NCBI GenBank assembly: GCA_001603035.1
Contig: LVAS01000061.1
Span: 1-47,014 of the forward strand
DNA from: Clostridiales bacterium Firm_13
GTDB lineage: Bacteria; Bacillota; Clostridia; Saccharofermentanales; Saccharofermentanaceae
Length of the DNA stretch: 47,014 nucleotides
Direction of reading: 5' to 3'
In this document: piece after piece, positions 7,923 through 15,800 of the stretch
Layout of the letters: every line of letters begins with the position of its first letter
Position numbering within the stretch: position 1 is the first letter of the stretch
Program-made: the position numbers and the translations under genes
Notes under the pieces: generated by a model
What the model was told of the DNA's origin: nothing
What the model saw: only the letters and a program-made list of their open reading frames with translations
The model's database searches: none

Positions 7923-8633
7923 ATGAGAATTGCAATCATGATTGACGGCGCATTTTTTCTTAAGAGAGCGCATCATTATTGGGGAGATTTGCCCCCCAAA
8001 AGAATGTCGGTAATGCTTTTCAAGTATTATCAATCTCACGTAAGACACTCTGGCAAAAGAGGCGAGAGGTGCGACTTGTATCGCATATTTTTCTACGACT
8101 GCCCTCCCCCAAATATTAAGATACACCACCCTGTAACAAAACAAATCATCAAGTTTGGTGATAGTCCATCGGCAAACTGGCGCAGAGATTTGCATCAGGA
8201 GCTTAGGGGCCTCCGAAAATTCGCGTTGCGTCTAGGTCAAATCGACGAAAACAATCCGACTTGGAAAATATCAGGTCAAACCGTGAAAGACATATGTTCA
8301 AAGAAAGTGACGGCTGAAAATCTCACAGAGGCAGACGTTAAACTTGACTTAAGGCAAAAGGGCGTCGACATGAGAATCGGCCTCGATATTGCTTCTGTGA
8401 CTTTCAAGAAGCAAGCGGATCAGATTATTCTGATTTCTGGAGATAGCGATTTTGTTCCGGCAGCGAAACTTGCCCGCCGAGAAGGAATGGACTTCATTCT
8501 TGATTCTATGAATCAAAAGGTTAAACCCGAACTACACGAGCACATAGACGGCTTGTTTTCCGTTGTCGGTAACGATGGCAAATTGAAATACCCTCAACCT
8601 GACGGCGAAAGGAGGAAGCATTACGCACCGTGA
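7923..8633 (+). CDS. NYN-domain (PIN-like) putative ribonuclease
   Basis: A 236-residue protein of the NYN/LabA-DUF88 family, a PIN-like nuclease fold. The first strand MRIAIMIDGAFFLKRA carries the first acidic catalytic residue (IDGA/N type), a mid segment KGVDMRIGLDI gives the second acidic cluster, and LISGDSDFVPAAKLAR is the hallmark GDSDF motif with the third. These acidic residues bind the metal ion for RNA cleavage in the family. The ATG at 7923 has GGGGGTG just upstream; a GTG two codons earlier is also possible. Codon use and base composition are more AT-rich than both neighbours, and the gene is isolated between a GNAT gene and a tRNA gene, which suggests acquisition by transfer. 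Possible roles include RNA processing or defence; no partner gene is visible. Confidence 0.8.
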   Translation: MRIAIMIDGAFFLKRAHHYWGDLPPKRMSVMLFKYYQSHVRHSGKRGERCDLYRIFFYDCPPPNIKIHHPVTKQIIKFGDSPSANWRRDLHQELRGLRKFALRLGQIDENNPTWKISGQTVKDICSKKVTAENLTEADVKLDLRQKGVDMRIGLDIASVTFKKQADQIILISGDSDFVPAAKLARREGMDFILDSMNQKVKPELHEHIDGLFSVVGNDGKLKYPQPDGERRKHYAP

Positions 8634-8908
8634 AGGACAAAGTCATCGGGGACGCTCACCTCAAACTCCACCATAGAAAACTAGTCTCCGAATAGAGCAC
8701 TTAGTTTTCTATATACGCTTCCGTTGTATTATGAGCGATTCTTCATTTTACGATAACGGAACTCTATCTGCGGAAATCAACCATTGTAAGTCCGTTATAA
8801 ACGTCTACTATACGCACATTTTTCTGAGGACGCAAAAATCGAGACGGTAAACACAATTGCGTCTGGAAGGACACGAAGCCCCAAATATCACAAAAATTCG
8901 AAAATAAT
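8634..8908. other. AT-rich non-coding stretch between NYN gene and tRNA-Val
   Basis: I see no credible gene here. The main structure is a perfect 11-bp inverted repeat, ATAGAAAACTA at 8673-8683 and TAGTTTTCTAT at 8702-8712, with an 18-base loop and no T-run after it. It may end transcription of the NYN gene poorly, or mark a boundary of the acquired segment next to the tRNA gene. No integrase gene is present in the window. Confidence 0.5.
8673..8712. repeat. Perfect 11-bp inverted repeat downstream of NYN gene
   Basis: Arms 8673-8683 and 8702-8712 are exact reverse complements. No T-tract follows, so it is not a standard intrinsic terminator. Confidence 0.6.
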
Positions 8909-8942
8909 GAAAGCCTAGAAACCGTTGCGGCTCTAGGCTTTC
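8901..8942 (-). terminator. Rho-independent terminator of tRNA-Val
   Basis: Arms GAAAGCCTAGA (8909-8919) and TCTAGGCTTTC (8932-8942) form an 11-bp stem; read on the minus strand it is followed by a T-rich stretch (8901-8908). It lies directly after the tRNA-Val 3' end. Confidence 0.8.
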
Positions 8943-8946
8943 TACT

Positions 8947-9022
8947 TGGTGGGAACTACAGGACTTGAACCTGCGACCCCATGCGTGTGAAGCATGTGCT
9001 CTCCCAGCTGAGCTAAGCTCCC
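8947..9022 (-). tRNA. tRNA-Val (anticodon CAC)
   Basis: 76 bases including an encoded CCA end (8947-8949 read on the minus strand). Acceptor GGGAGCT pairs with AGTTCCC (G-U tolerated), the D arm is GCTC/GAGC, the anticodon loop reads TTCACAC so the anticodon is CAC, and the T loop is the standard TTCAAGT type. It decodes GUG. A single-gene unit with its own promoter and terminator. Confidence 0.93.
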
Positions 9023-9039
9023 AAAAAAGTTACGCCGCT

Positions 9040-9067
9040 ATCATATCACATTTAGTCCAAAAGGCAA
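9040..9067 (-). promoter_or_regulatory. Probable promoter of tRNA-Val
   Basis: On the minus strand TTGCCT (9062-9067), a 16-base spacer and TATGAT (9040-9045) lie 18 bases upstream of the tRNA 5' end. Confidence 0.5.
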
Positions 9068-9106
9068 AGGTAAAAAAGCCGGCTTCCCTACGTCTTCGCC
9101 GACACT

Positions 9107-9134
9107 TTGCACCCGAAAAAGGAACGGGTATAAT
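9107..9134 (+). promoter_or_regulatory. Sigma-A promoter for the GNAT gene at 9165
   Basis: TTGCAC (9107-9112), 16-base spacer, perfect TATAAT (9129-9134). The expected start point is close to the ATG at 9141, which is why I place the translation start at the next ATG (9165), where a ribosome site exists. Confidence 0.65.
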
Positions 9135-9164
9135 ACGCTCATGACAGGACAGACGGAGGGCACC

Positions 9165-9668
9165 ATGAAGATCCGATTCCGCACACCTCGCCCCGATGAA
9201 GCGGCAGATCTCTGGGAGATGATGAACGCGCTCGATAATGAGACGAAGTTCATGATGTATGAACCGGGAGAAAGAAAAAGAGATATTCGTCGCATGACCA
9301 AATTGATCGCGGGTGGGTCGGCAGACGACTACCTTATGGCGGCGTACGATAAAGATCGCATAATCGGTTATATCTCCGCGCAGAGAGGTGCGCCGCGTCG
9401 AATCCGCCACTCCGCCTATATCGTAGTCGGGGTAAAAAGCGCCTATCGCGGCATCGGGATCGGCACCGAGCTCTTTCGCGGTTTGATCGAATGGGCGGAC
9501 AGGAGCGGCATCGTCCGGCTGGAACTCACCGTTATGTGTCATAACCAGGCAGCACTTCATTTGTATGAGAAGGCCGGTTTTGCAATCGAAGGAACGCGGC
9601 GGTACTCCCTTATCATCGACGGGCAATACGCGCACGAGTACTACATGTCGCGCATCCGCCCCGAGTAG
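9165..9668 (+). CDS. GNAT acetyltransferase
   Basis: A 167-residue GNAT-superfamily N-acetyltransferase. Motif A is visible as YIVVGVKSAYRGIGIGTELFRGLIEWA, with the R/Q-x-x-G-x-G/A acetyl-CoA pyrophosphate-binding signature (YRGIGIGTEL), and motif B as NQAALHLYEKAGFAIEGTRR. The LYEKAGF-EGT ending resembles PhnO/RimI-like and spermidine/ribosomal-protein acetyltransferases, but the substrate cannot be told. The start at 9165 follows GGAGGG by five bases; an upstream ATG at 9141 would be nearly leaderless from the predicted promoter. It is divergent from tRNA-Val and convergent with the response-regulator gene that ends at 9691. Confidence 0.85.
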   Translation: MKIRFRTPRPDEAADLWEMMNALDNETKFMMYEPGERKRDIRRMTKLIAGGSADDYLMAAYDKDRIIGYISAQRGAPRRIRHSAYIVVGVKSAYRGIGIGTELFRGLIEWADRSGIVRLELTVMCHNQAALHLYEKAGFAIEGTRRYSLIIDGQYAHEYYMSRIRPE

Positions 9669-9690
9669 GGCTTCCCGTAAACCGCCCCGT

Positions 9691-10794
9691 TCATAGAGAG
9701 CGAAGGCGTTCGAACTCCAGGATAACATTCTTTGGCACCGGCACGCCGTAAGCGCCGTCATAGCGGGAAGCAAGTACGCGGAACGTCGCGACGAGCGACT
9801 TGCGCCCGCCGTTCATATGTGCCACATTGAGGAGCGCCTTGGCAATCCGATCCTCCGGATCCGCCTTCTGTGTCGACGTATTCAGGACAGCTTCCGCCCG
9901 CCGGGAATCGCCGGCCGCGACGTAACGCTCCGCGAGGGAAAGTACGGCATTTCCGTAACGCTTCTGATAGTCGTCCCGCGCGCCGGCCGGCCAGATCCAG
10001 CCTTCGGTATCCATAAATCCGCCCTCGTAGAGCTCGATGGCGCGCGAAAGATCCGCGTCTCCCGGATTCCCGAAAAGCAAACGGTCGAAACGCGCCGCAT
10101 CAAAGTCCACTTCTTCGCCCAAGTGCATCGTGTAATAATGATTGGAAAAGGCGACATTCACCTGCTCGCGGCTGAAAACAGCGAGAGATTTGCGCAACCG
10201 GCAGATCGTAACCTGCAAATTGGCGAGCGCGCGCTCGCTGTCAAGGCTGGGCCAGAGTTCGTCGGACAATTCGTGCTTGTGAACTTTCTGATCGGCTTTC
10301 ATCAGAAGATATGCGAATAATTCTCGCGTTTTCGGCCGATCCCAGAAGACCTCGCCCGCATCGCTAAAAACGCGCAACCCGCCGAAAGTCACGATCCGCA
10401 TCACGGAGGAGAACTCCGGATTGGGATACTTGCGGCGTTCCGTTTTGCGAATTCGCTCCAGGGCGCGGAGGAGGCGCTCGGCACGAAGCGGCTTCAGAAT
10501 GTAATCGATCGCATGCAGGTCGAAGGCTTCGGTCGCGTAGTTGTTGAAAGCGGTGATGAAGATGAGCCCGATCTCCGGCTGCAGTTCATTGATCCGCTCC
10601 GCCAGAACCAAACCGTTCATGCCGGGCATCTGGATGTCGAGAAGTGCCGCATCGTAAGGAGCGGTCATCGCCGCGTTCAATGCTTCATTCGGATGAAGGA
10701 AGCTGTCGGCGTCGACCGGGAAATCGGCCTGGGCCAGAATTCTCTTAATCTCCTCCAGATTACTCTGTTCATCCTCTGCAATCAGTATTCTCAT
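9691..10794 (-). CDS. Response regulator with receiver and BTAD (SARP-like) output
   Basis: A 367-residue transcription regulator. Residues 1-115 form a receiver domain with the acidic pocket E7/D8, phospho-acceptor D53 (LLDIQMPGMNG), T81 and K101 (ILKPL). Residues about 130-210 are a winged helix-turn-helix (FGGLRVF...LLAN-type SARP start, then NLQVTICRLRKSL), and residues about 225-365 are a helical BTAD domain (AIELYEGGFM...). Receiver-wHTH-BTAD fusions are known from Bacillota, often next to 7TM-type kinases; SARP-type wHTH domains bind direct repeats at about 11-bp period. Start at 10794 has AGGAGG six bases upstream; an earlier in-frame start at 10824 would overlap the kinase. It follows the kinase by 10 bases, so it is its partner and probably acts downstream of membrane-sensed signals. 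Confidence 0.88.
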   Translation of the reverse strand: MRILIAEDEQSNLEEIKRILAQADFPVDADSFLHPNEALNAAMTAPYDAALLDIQMPGMNGLVLAERINELQPEIGLIFITAFNNYATEAFDLHAIDYILKPLRAERLLRALERIRKTERRKYPNPEFSSVMRIVTFGGLRVFSDAGEVFWDRPKTRELFAYLLMKADQKVHKHELSDELWPSLDSERALANLQVTICRLRKSLAVFSREQVNVAFSNHYYTMHLGEEVDFDAARFDRLLFGNPGDADLSRAIELYEGGFMDTEGWIWPAGARDDYQKRYGNAVLSLAERYVAAGDSRRAEAVLNTSTQKADPEDRIAKALLNVAHMNGGRKSLVATFRVLASRYDGAYGVPVPKNVILEFERLRSL

Positions 10795-10804
10795 TTTTAT
10801 CCTC

Positions 10805-12724
10805 CTAGTCTTCGAGCGGGACAATCATTTCGATTCGCGTTCCTTCGCCGGGTGCGCTCGTTATCTGGAGCGAACGCCCGAAAAGAAGCTCGAGCCGCTG
10901 ATTAATATTCTTAATCCCGATCCCGTTTCCTTTAATTTCGAGATCAGACGTCTCCTTTTGTCTTGCGATGCCGACGCCGTCATCTTCCACGACGATATGT
11001 ACATTCTTCTCGTCCTGCCAGGATTTGACCTTGACGGTTCCGCCTTCTTCTTTCGGCAGAATTCCGTGCGCGACGGCATTTTCGACGAGAGGCTGCACCG
11101 AGAACGCGGGAATCAGGTCGCGGCCGTCCGCGTCCAGTTCATATTCAATCTGAAGCCGTTCGCGATATCTCGCCTTTTGTAGAGACAAATAAGCGAATAC
11201 CGTATCGAGTTCCTCCGACAAGGGGATCAACCCGTCTTCGCGCGTCGGGCTGAATCTTCCCCGGAGATAATCCGAGAAGTCCAGAAGCAGCTCTTTAGCT
11301 GTCTCGGGGCTCTGGCTGATTTCATTCGAGATCGTGCTCAGCGCATTAAAAAGGAAGTGCGGTCCGATCTGCGCGCGAAGGTAGGCAAGATTCGTAATAC
11401 GGAGCCGCTGGTTAAGAACAATCTGCTCTCTTTCAATCCGCGAATAACTGAAAGCAAGATGAACCGCCTGCACAAGCGCAAATCCCGCCAGTCCCATGGA
11501 AAGAGGATTCTGCGCATCCACGATCTGATAATACACCAGGATCTCATAAAGAGAACCGAATAAGAAAAGAAAGGTTCCAATCTCAAAGAAAATTGCCGCC
11601 CGGTCATGCCTCGCCAAGGTTACCGTCGCAAGATAAATCATGATAAGACTGCAAGCAGTCGAATAAATGATATAGGAGTTGACGAACGAAAGCGAAATGC
11701 TTACGGGAGCAAAGGCGACGACAGGGAAAAAGATAATGTTCGGAATCTGCATCAGAAGCATCACTTTACGCGGAAAATCATTTGGGAACATGGCTTGCAA
11801 AAACAAAAAGAGCAAGATCGAAAGAAGGATCATCAAAAGAACGGCCAGACGGATCCCTAAGTCCATCGGCAGGTTCGGAAAAGCCAACATAACCGTCGTC
11901 TGATTCAAAAAACTGCTGCGAATCGAAACGACCAAACTTAACAGCCCAAACCACAGAAGCATCTTCTCTTTTCTTCTGACCAGGTAGAGCGTGATGTGGT
12001 AGAAGGCGGAGACCGCAGTAAGAGTAATGATAAACACATCGCCGCAAATTGCGATCAAACGGTCTCGGTCGATACGGTCCTCCGTGCCGATTCGGATGCT
12101 CTGACTGATCCCGGCATTAGAATGAACCGTGTTCTTCACTTGAAGGATCAGTTCGACAACATTCGATTGCGGCATGAATTGGTAAACTTGCGGACTCATA
12201 TAATGGGCGGAAATACCGGAATCCATCCCGCTTCCGCCGATAAATTCACCGTTAATATAGAGCTTATATTCAGAGAAGATACGTGGGATGAAGACGGCGA
12301 GTTCTTTGTCGGTCGGCGCGATTCGGATGCGTGCGCGATACGTCGCCACACCCACACGAGGATATTCCGGAGCAACCCCAAAGTTCCAAAGTGCCGGAAC
12401 GTGCGTGACGGTACCGGTGTGAGGTAAAGAATCAAAGTCTTCCGGTGTCAGCGCCTGTCCCCAATAGAATTCCCAATCGCCGTCAAGACTGGTCGCAAAA
12501 TCGTCCGTGATCGTCGACTGTGAGAAATCCGCCCATCCGTCGATCACATCTCTTTTTTGCGCATGCGTCACTCCGAGCACCACCGTTACGGCGAGAACAA
12601 GAAGGATGAGAGCGCATTGGATCGCGATTGCTTTCCGCATGGAATTCCTTCCGGGGCGGTCCAAAGTGGAGCGACCGCCGTATCGTTTTTCTTTAGAATA
12701 TTCGATTTGATTTCGTTTGTACAT
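10805..12724 (-). CDS. Membrane sensor histidine kinase, 7TM-DISM / LytS-type kinase core
   Basis: A 639-residue sensor kinase. A first membrane segment (about residues 30-50) is followed by an extracellular beta-rich domain (WADFSQSTITDDF...GDWEFYWG...VPALWNF), resembling the 7TMR-DISM extracellular domain that has a carbohydrate-binding-like fold. Then come seven or so membrane segments (about 215-415), and a cytoplasmic His_kinase domain with phospho-acceptor H456 in IGPHFLFNALSTI, N549 (QPLVENAVAHG), DDGVGI (about 582) and GNGIGI (about 600). It phosphorylates the regulator encoded next. Start at 12724 has AAAGGAGGGG nine bases upstream; an alternative ATG at 12640 also has GGAAGG upstream and removes 28 residues. 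There is no room for a separate promoter between it and the surface-protein terminator, so it may be fed by read-through. Confidence 0.87.
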   Translation of the reverse strand: MYKRNQIEYSKEKRYGGRSTLDRPGRNSMRKAIAIQCALILLVLAVTVVLGVTHAQKRDVIDGWADFSQSTITDDFATSLDGDWEFYWGQALTPEDFDSLPHTGTVTHVPALWNFGVAPEYPRVGVATYRARIRIAPTDKELAVFIPRIFSEYKLYINGEFIGGSGMDSGISAHYMSPQVYQFMPQSNVVELILQVKNTVHSNAGISQSIRIGTEDRIDRDRLIAICGDVFIITLTAVSAFYHITLYLVRRKEKMLLWFGLLSLVVSIRSSFLNQTTVMLAFPNLPMDLGIRLAVLLMILLSILLFLFLQAMFPNDFPRKVMLLMQIPNIIFFPVVAFAPVSISLSFVNSYIIYSTACSLIMIYLATVTLARHDRAAIFFEIGTFLFLFGSLYEILVYYQIVDAQNPLSMGLAGFALVQAVHLAFSYSRIEREQIVLNQRLRITNLAYLRAQIGPHFLFNALSTISNEISQSPETAKELLLDFSDYLRGRFSPTREDGLIPLSEELDTVFAYLSLQKARYRERLQIEYELDADGRDLIPAFSVQPLVENAVAHGILPKEEGGTVKVKSWQDEKNVHIVVEDDGVGIARQKETSDLEIKGNGIGIKNINQRLELLFGRSLQITSAPGEGTRIEMIVPLED

Positions 12725-12760
12725 GAGCGGCCCCTCCTTTCTCCATTCCTTGTCCCCGAA

Positions 12761-12800
12761 AATAGACGGGGCGTCTGTACCTTTCGTACAGACGCCCCCC
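12761..12800 (-). terminator. Hairpin between surface-protein gene and kinase gene
   Basis: Arms GGGGCGTCTGTAC (12768-12780) and GTACAGACGCCCC (12786-12798) form a perfect 13-bp stem with a 5-base loop. On the minus strand only a short T-rich tail (GTCTATTTTC) follows, so termination may be partial and some transcription may continue into the kinase gene. Confidence 0.75.
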
Positions 12801-12820
12801 CTTTTCCCGAACGCAAAGGC

Positions 12821-15800
12821 TTACTTGCGCATGCGCCTGCGAATCTTTACCGAGACGACGCTTCCGGCGGAAATTGTCGCGAGAATCGCGGCATATCCGA
12901 TTAGGCTCTCTGTCTCGCCCGTCTTAACGGTGGCCTTCTTGACATCACCGACTATCGCATAAGCGGAGAAGTGGTTCGTCTGGAATTCCAGATACTTCTG
13001 TCCGTCGACGGTAACAAGGATTGCGTTCATGTCCGTGATCGTTCCGTCGTCGGCTACGTGGACAACCCGAAGGCCGCTTCTTGCCGCTTCCGCGTCGGTT
13101 ACGGGGATACGGATGGTCATGTAACCCGTAATGTCACTGTTCTGAACTTTACTTGTCGTATCTCCCTCCGCCGTATAGACCGTCTTCATCAGATAGATGT
13201 CGTAAGCGGTAAGGATGGTGCTCTTGTTGTCGGCCAGCGTACTCGCCGCGGTTACCATAAACGTGGGCTTGTTCGCGTCAGGGATGACGTCTGTCTTGAT
13301 CTCAATCTTGACTTTGCTTACATCTTCCTTGGCGAGCTCCGGTATGAGAAGACTTGTTCCGAGGCGATCCGAAGAAATCCCCGTCGCAGCGTCTTTGCTG
13401 ATCAGTTCGAGCATGCTCGCATACTGATTCATAATTGCGTTCATTCGATCAAGCGTCGTCTGTCCGAGGTTCGTACGACCGTCCTTATTAAGGAGCATGT
13501 ACAGGCGATAGAGATCTTTAATCTGCTGTTCGCAATCCTTCTTCTCCTCCTCCGTCATGTCGTTCGGAAGTTTTGTCTCTTTGGTCTTTTCCGAGAGAAT
13601 AATCGGAAGCAGATCTTTGTCAAAGGTGATCAGATTTCCGGACAGATCGGTGATCGTTACCGTCAGAAGGAAATCGCTCGCCTTCATTCCGGCATACGGG
13701 ATATCCAGTCCGATCAGCTTCTGATTCGTCGGTGCGGTCGATCCGTCTTTTACGTTAACCGACACAGAATCCGCGCTGCCGATCTTATAGGTGTAGGCGG
13801 CGATTCCGGATCCGAGATCCTGCAGAAGGAGATCCACATGCATGGCGTCCGCATCCTTCGTGGGATCATAGCGTGTCGTGAGAACGGGCTTCGTGTTTTC
13901 GAGAACGATCGTCGGTGTCGTCGCCGTATCGGATGCGAGTCCGGCATCGTCGACGCTGTACGCGCTGATTCTGTCGCGATACTCGACCGGGATCCGGAAT
14001 GTGACATGGTCCGAAGCGATGGATTCTTGTTCTTTTCCTTCGCCGAGCGACCAGTAGAGTTTGTTGACACCACTCATCGCATCTTCCGTATTGATCGTCA
14101 CGATGACCGTTCCGTTACCGAAGTAGAACGAAGGATCAAACGTATCGACAAAGTTCAAAGTCGTTCCGTCATCCGCGCTGATTGTAATCGTCGGCTTAAC
14201 GGGCTTATCGATGTCTACCTTAACCGTATAGCTGACCGATTCGGAACGGTTGCCGGAGTGATCAAAGGCGCGGTAGGTGATCTCATAGATACCCGATTCG
14301 TCGAAAACGATTTCGTCTCCTGTCGTCCAATCGCCTCCGTTGATCTTGTACTCGTAGCCGGCAAGTCCGCTGCCGCCTTCGTCATCGGCTCCGCTCAACG
14401 TTACGGTTACGTCCGTGGTCGCCCACGTCTCGGGATCATAGGATCCGCTCTCCGTCGTTGCGGCGAGGTCCGGAATCTCCGGATTCGTACTGTCGAGTTT
14501 GACGGTGCGCGATGTTACGTCGCTGATATTCCCGGCTTCGTCAATCGTCCGGAAGTAGGCCGTGTGCGTTCCGTCACTCGAGAACCCGGCGACGGTGCCG
14601 GTTGTGTAGTGTACTCCGTCTGTGGAGACCTGGTACACCAGGTGATCCGCCGCGGTGTAATCATCCGCAGAGTCTGCCGCGGTGAAGGTCACCGTTCCAT
14701 TTGTCCAAGTTCCGTCCGTATAGGCGGGAGACGATGTAACAGAAGGTGCGGTCGGCGCTCCGACATCGACCCAGATTACATTGTTCGCCGCAAGAGAACG
14801 GTTGCCGGCGCAGTCAACGGAGCGATACCAGACTACGTACTTGCCGGTCTCTGTGATTGTCGCATGACTTCCGGATGTCCACGAGCCGTTATTCAGCTTG
14901 TATTCATAACCGGAGAGCCCGCTGCCGCCCTGATCCGTCGCACCGCTTAAGGTAAACGTCACAGGAGAAAGAGACCATGTGCCTGCCGTGTAGGAATCAG
15001 AGCCGACGGTCGCGAGGTAAGCGGGGACCGAAGGGTTGGTCTGGTCAATCTTAACGATCCAGGTAACCGTATCGGATACGAGACCCGCATCGTCGGTAAC
15101 CTTGAAAACAACCGTGTAGGTTCCGTTTGTATCAAAAGTCACGACCTTGCCGGATGTCTCCGCGCCGCCATTTACCTTATAGGTATACTGCAGATCTTCG
15201 GCTTGCGTAAAGTTGTCGGACGAGCCGGACGCCTCGAGCGTAACCGGGACGTTGCTCCACTGGCCGGAGGTATAAGTCGGGGTCGCTTCGACGTTTACGA
15301 CGGTCGGAGCTTCGAGATCGATCCAGATATCGGATGTGCCTGTCGAAGAACGGTTGCCCGCGACGTCGACCGAACGATACTGAACCGTGTGTTTACCTTG
15401 CGCCGTGATCGTCGCGGTGCTGCCCGAGGTCCACGAACCGGAATCGATCTTGTACTCATAACCGGAGAGTGTGCTCGTCGCATCGCTCGCTCCGCTCAAT
15501 GTGAAGGTGACGCTGTGTGTCGCCCAACTGCCGGAAGAGTATCCGGACCCGTTGGAGGTCGCCGAATAAGTCGGGAATGTCGGATTCGTACGATCGACCA
15601 GAATCGTTCTTGTCGTTACGGTACTGACATTGCCCGCGGCATCTGTCGTGCGGAACGAGACCTGATGTGTACCGTCCGAGGAGATGGTGACACTGTTGCC
15701 GTTCGTGTAGGATCCGCTGTCGACCGAGTAGGCGTAGACGAGATCGCCGGAGGCGGTCATGTCGTCCGTCGAACCGGAAGCCTGAAGAGTAATCGACTGG

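Noticed and set aside
8673-8712. Attachment site or IS end
   Set aside because: Only an inverted repeat; there is no transposase or integrase gene and no matching target duplication that I can see.
9141-9164. Leaderless start for the GNAT gene at 9141
   Set aside because: The predicted transcription start falls close to this ATG, but the next ATG (9165) has a GGAGGG site and fits homologues better.
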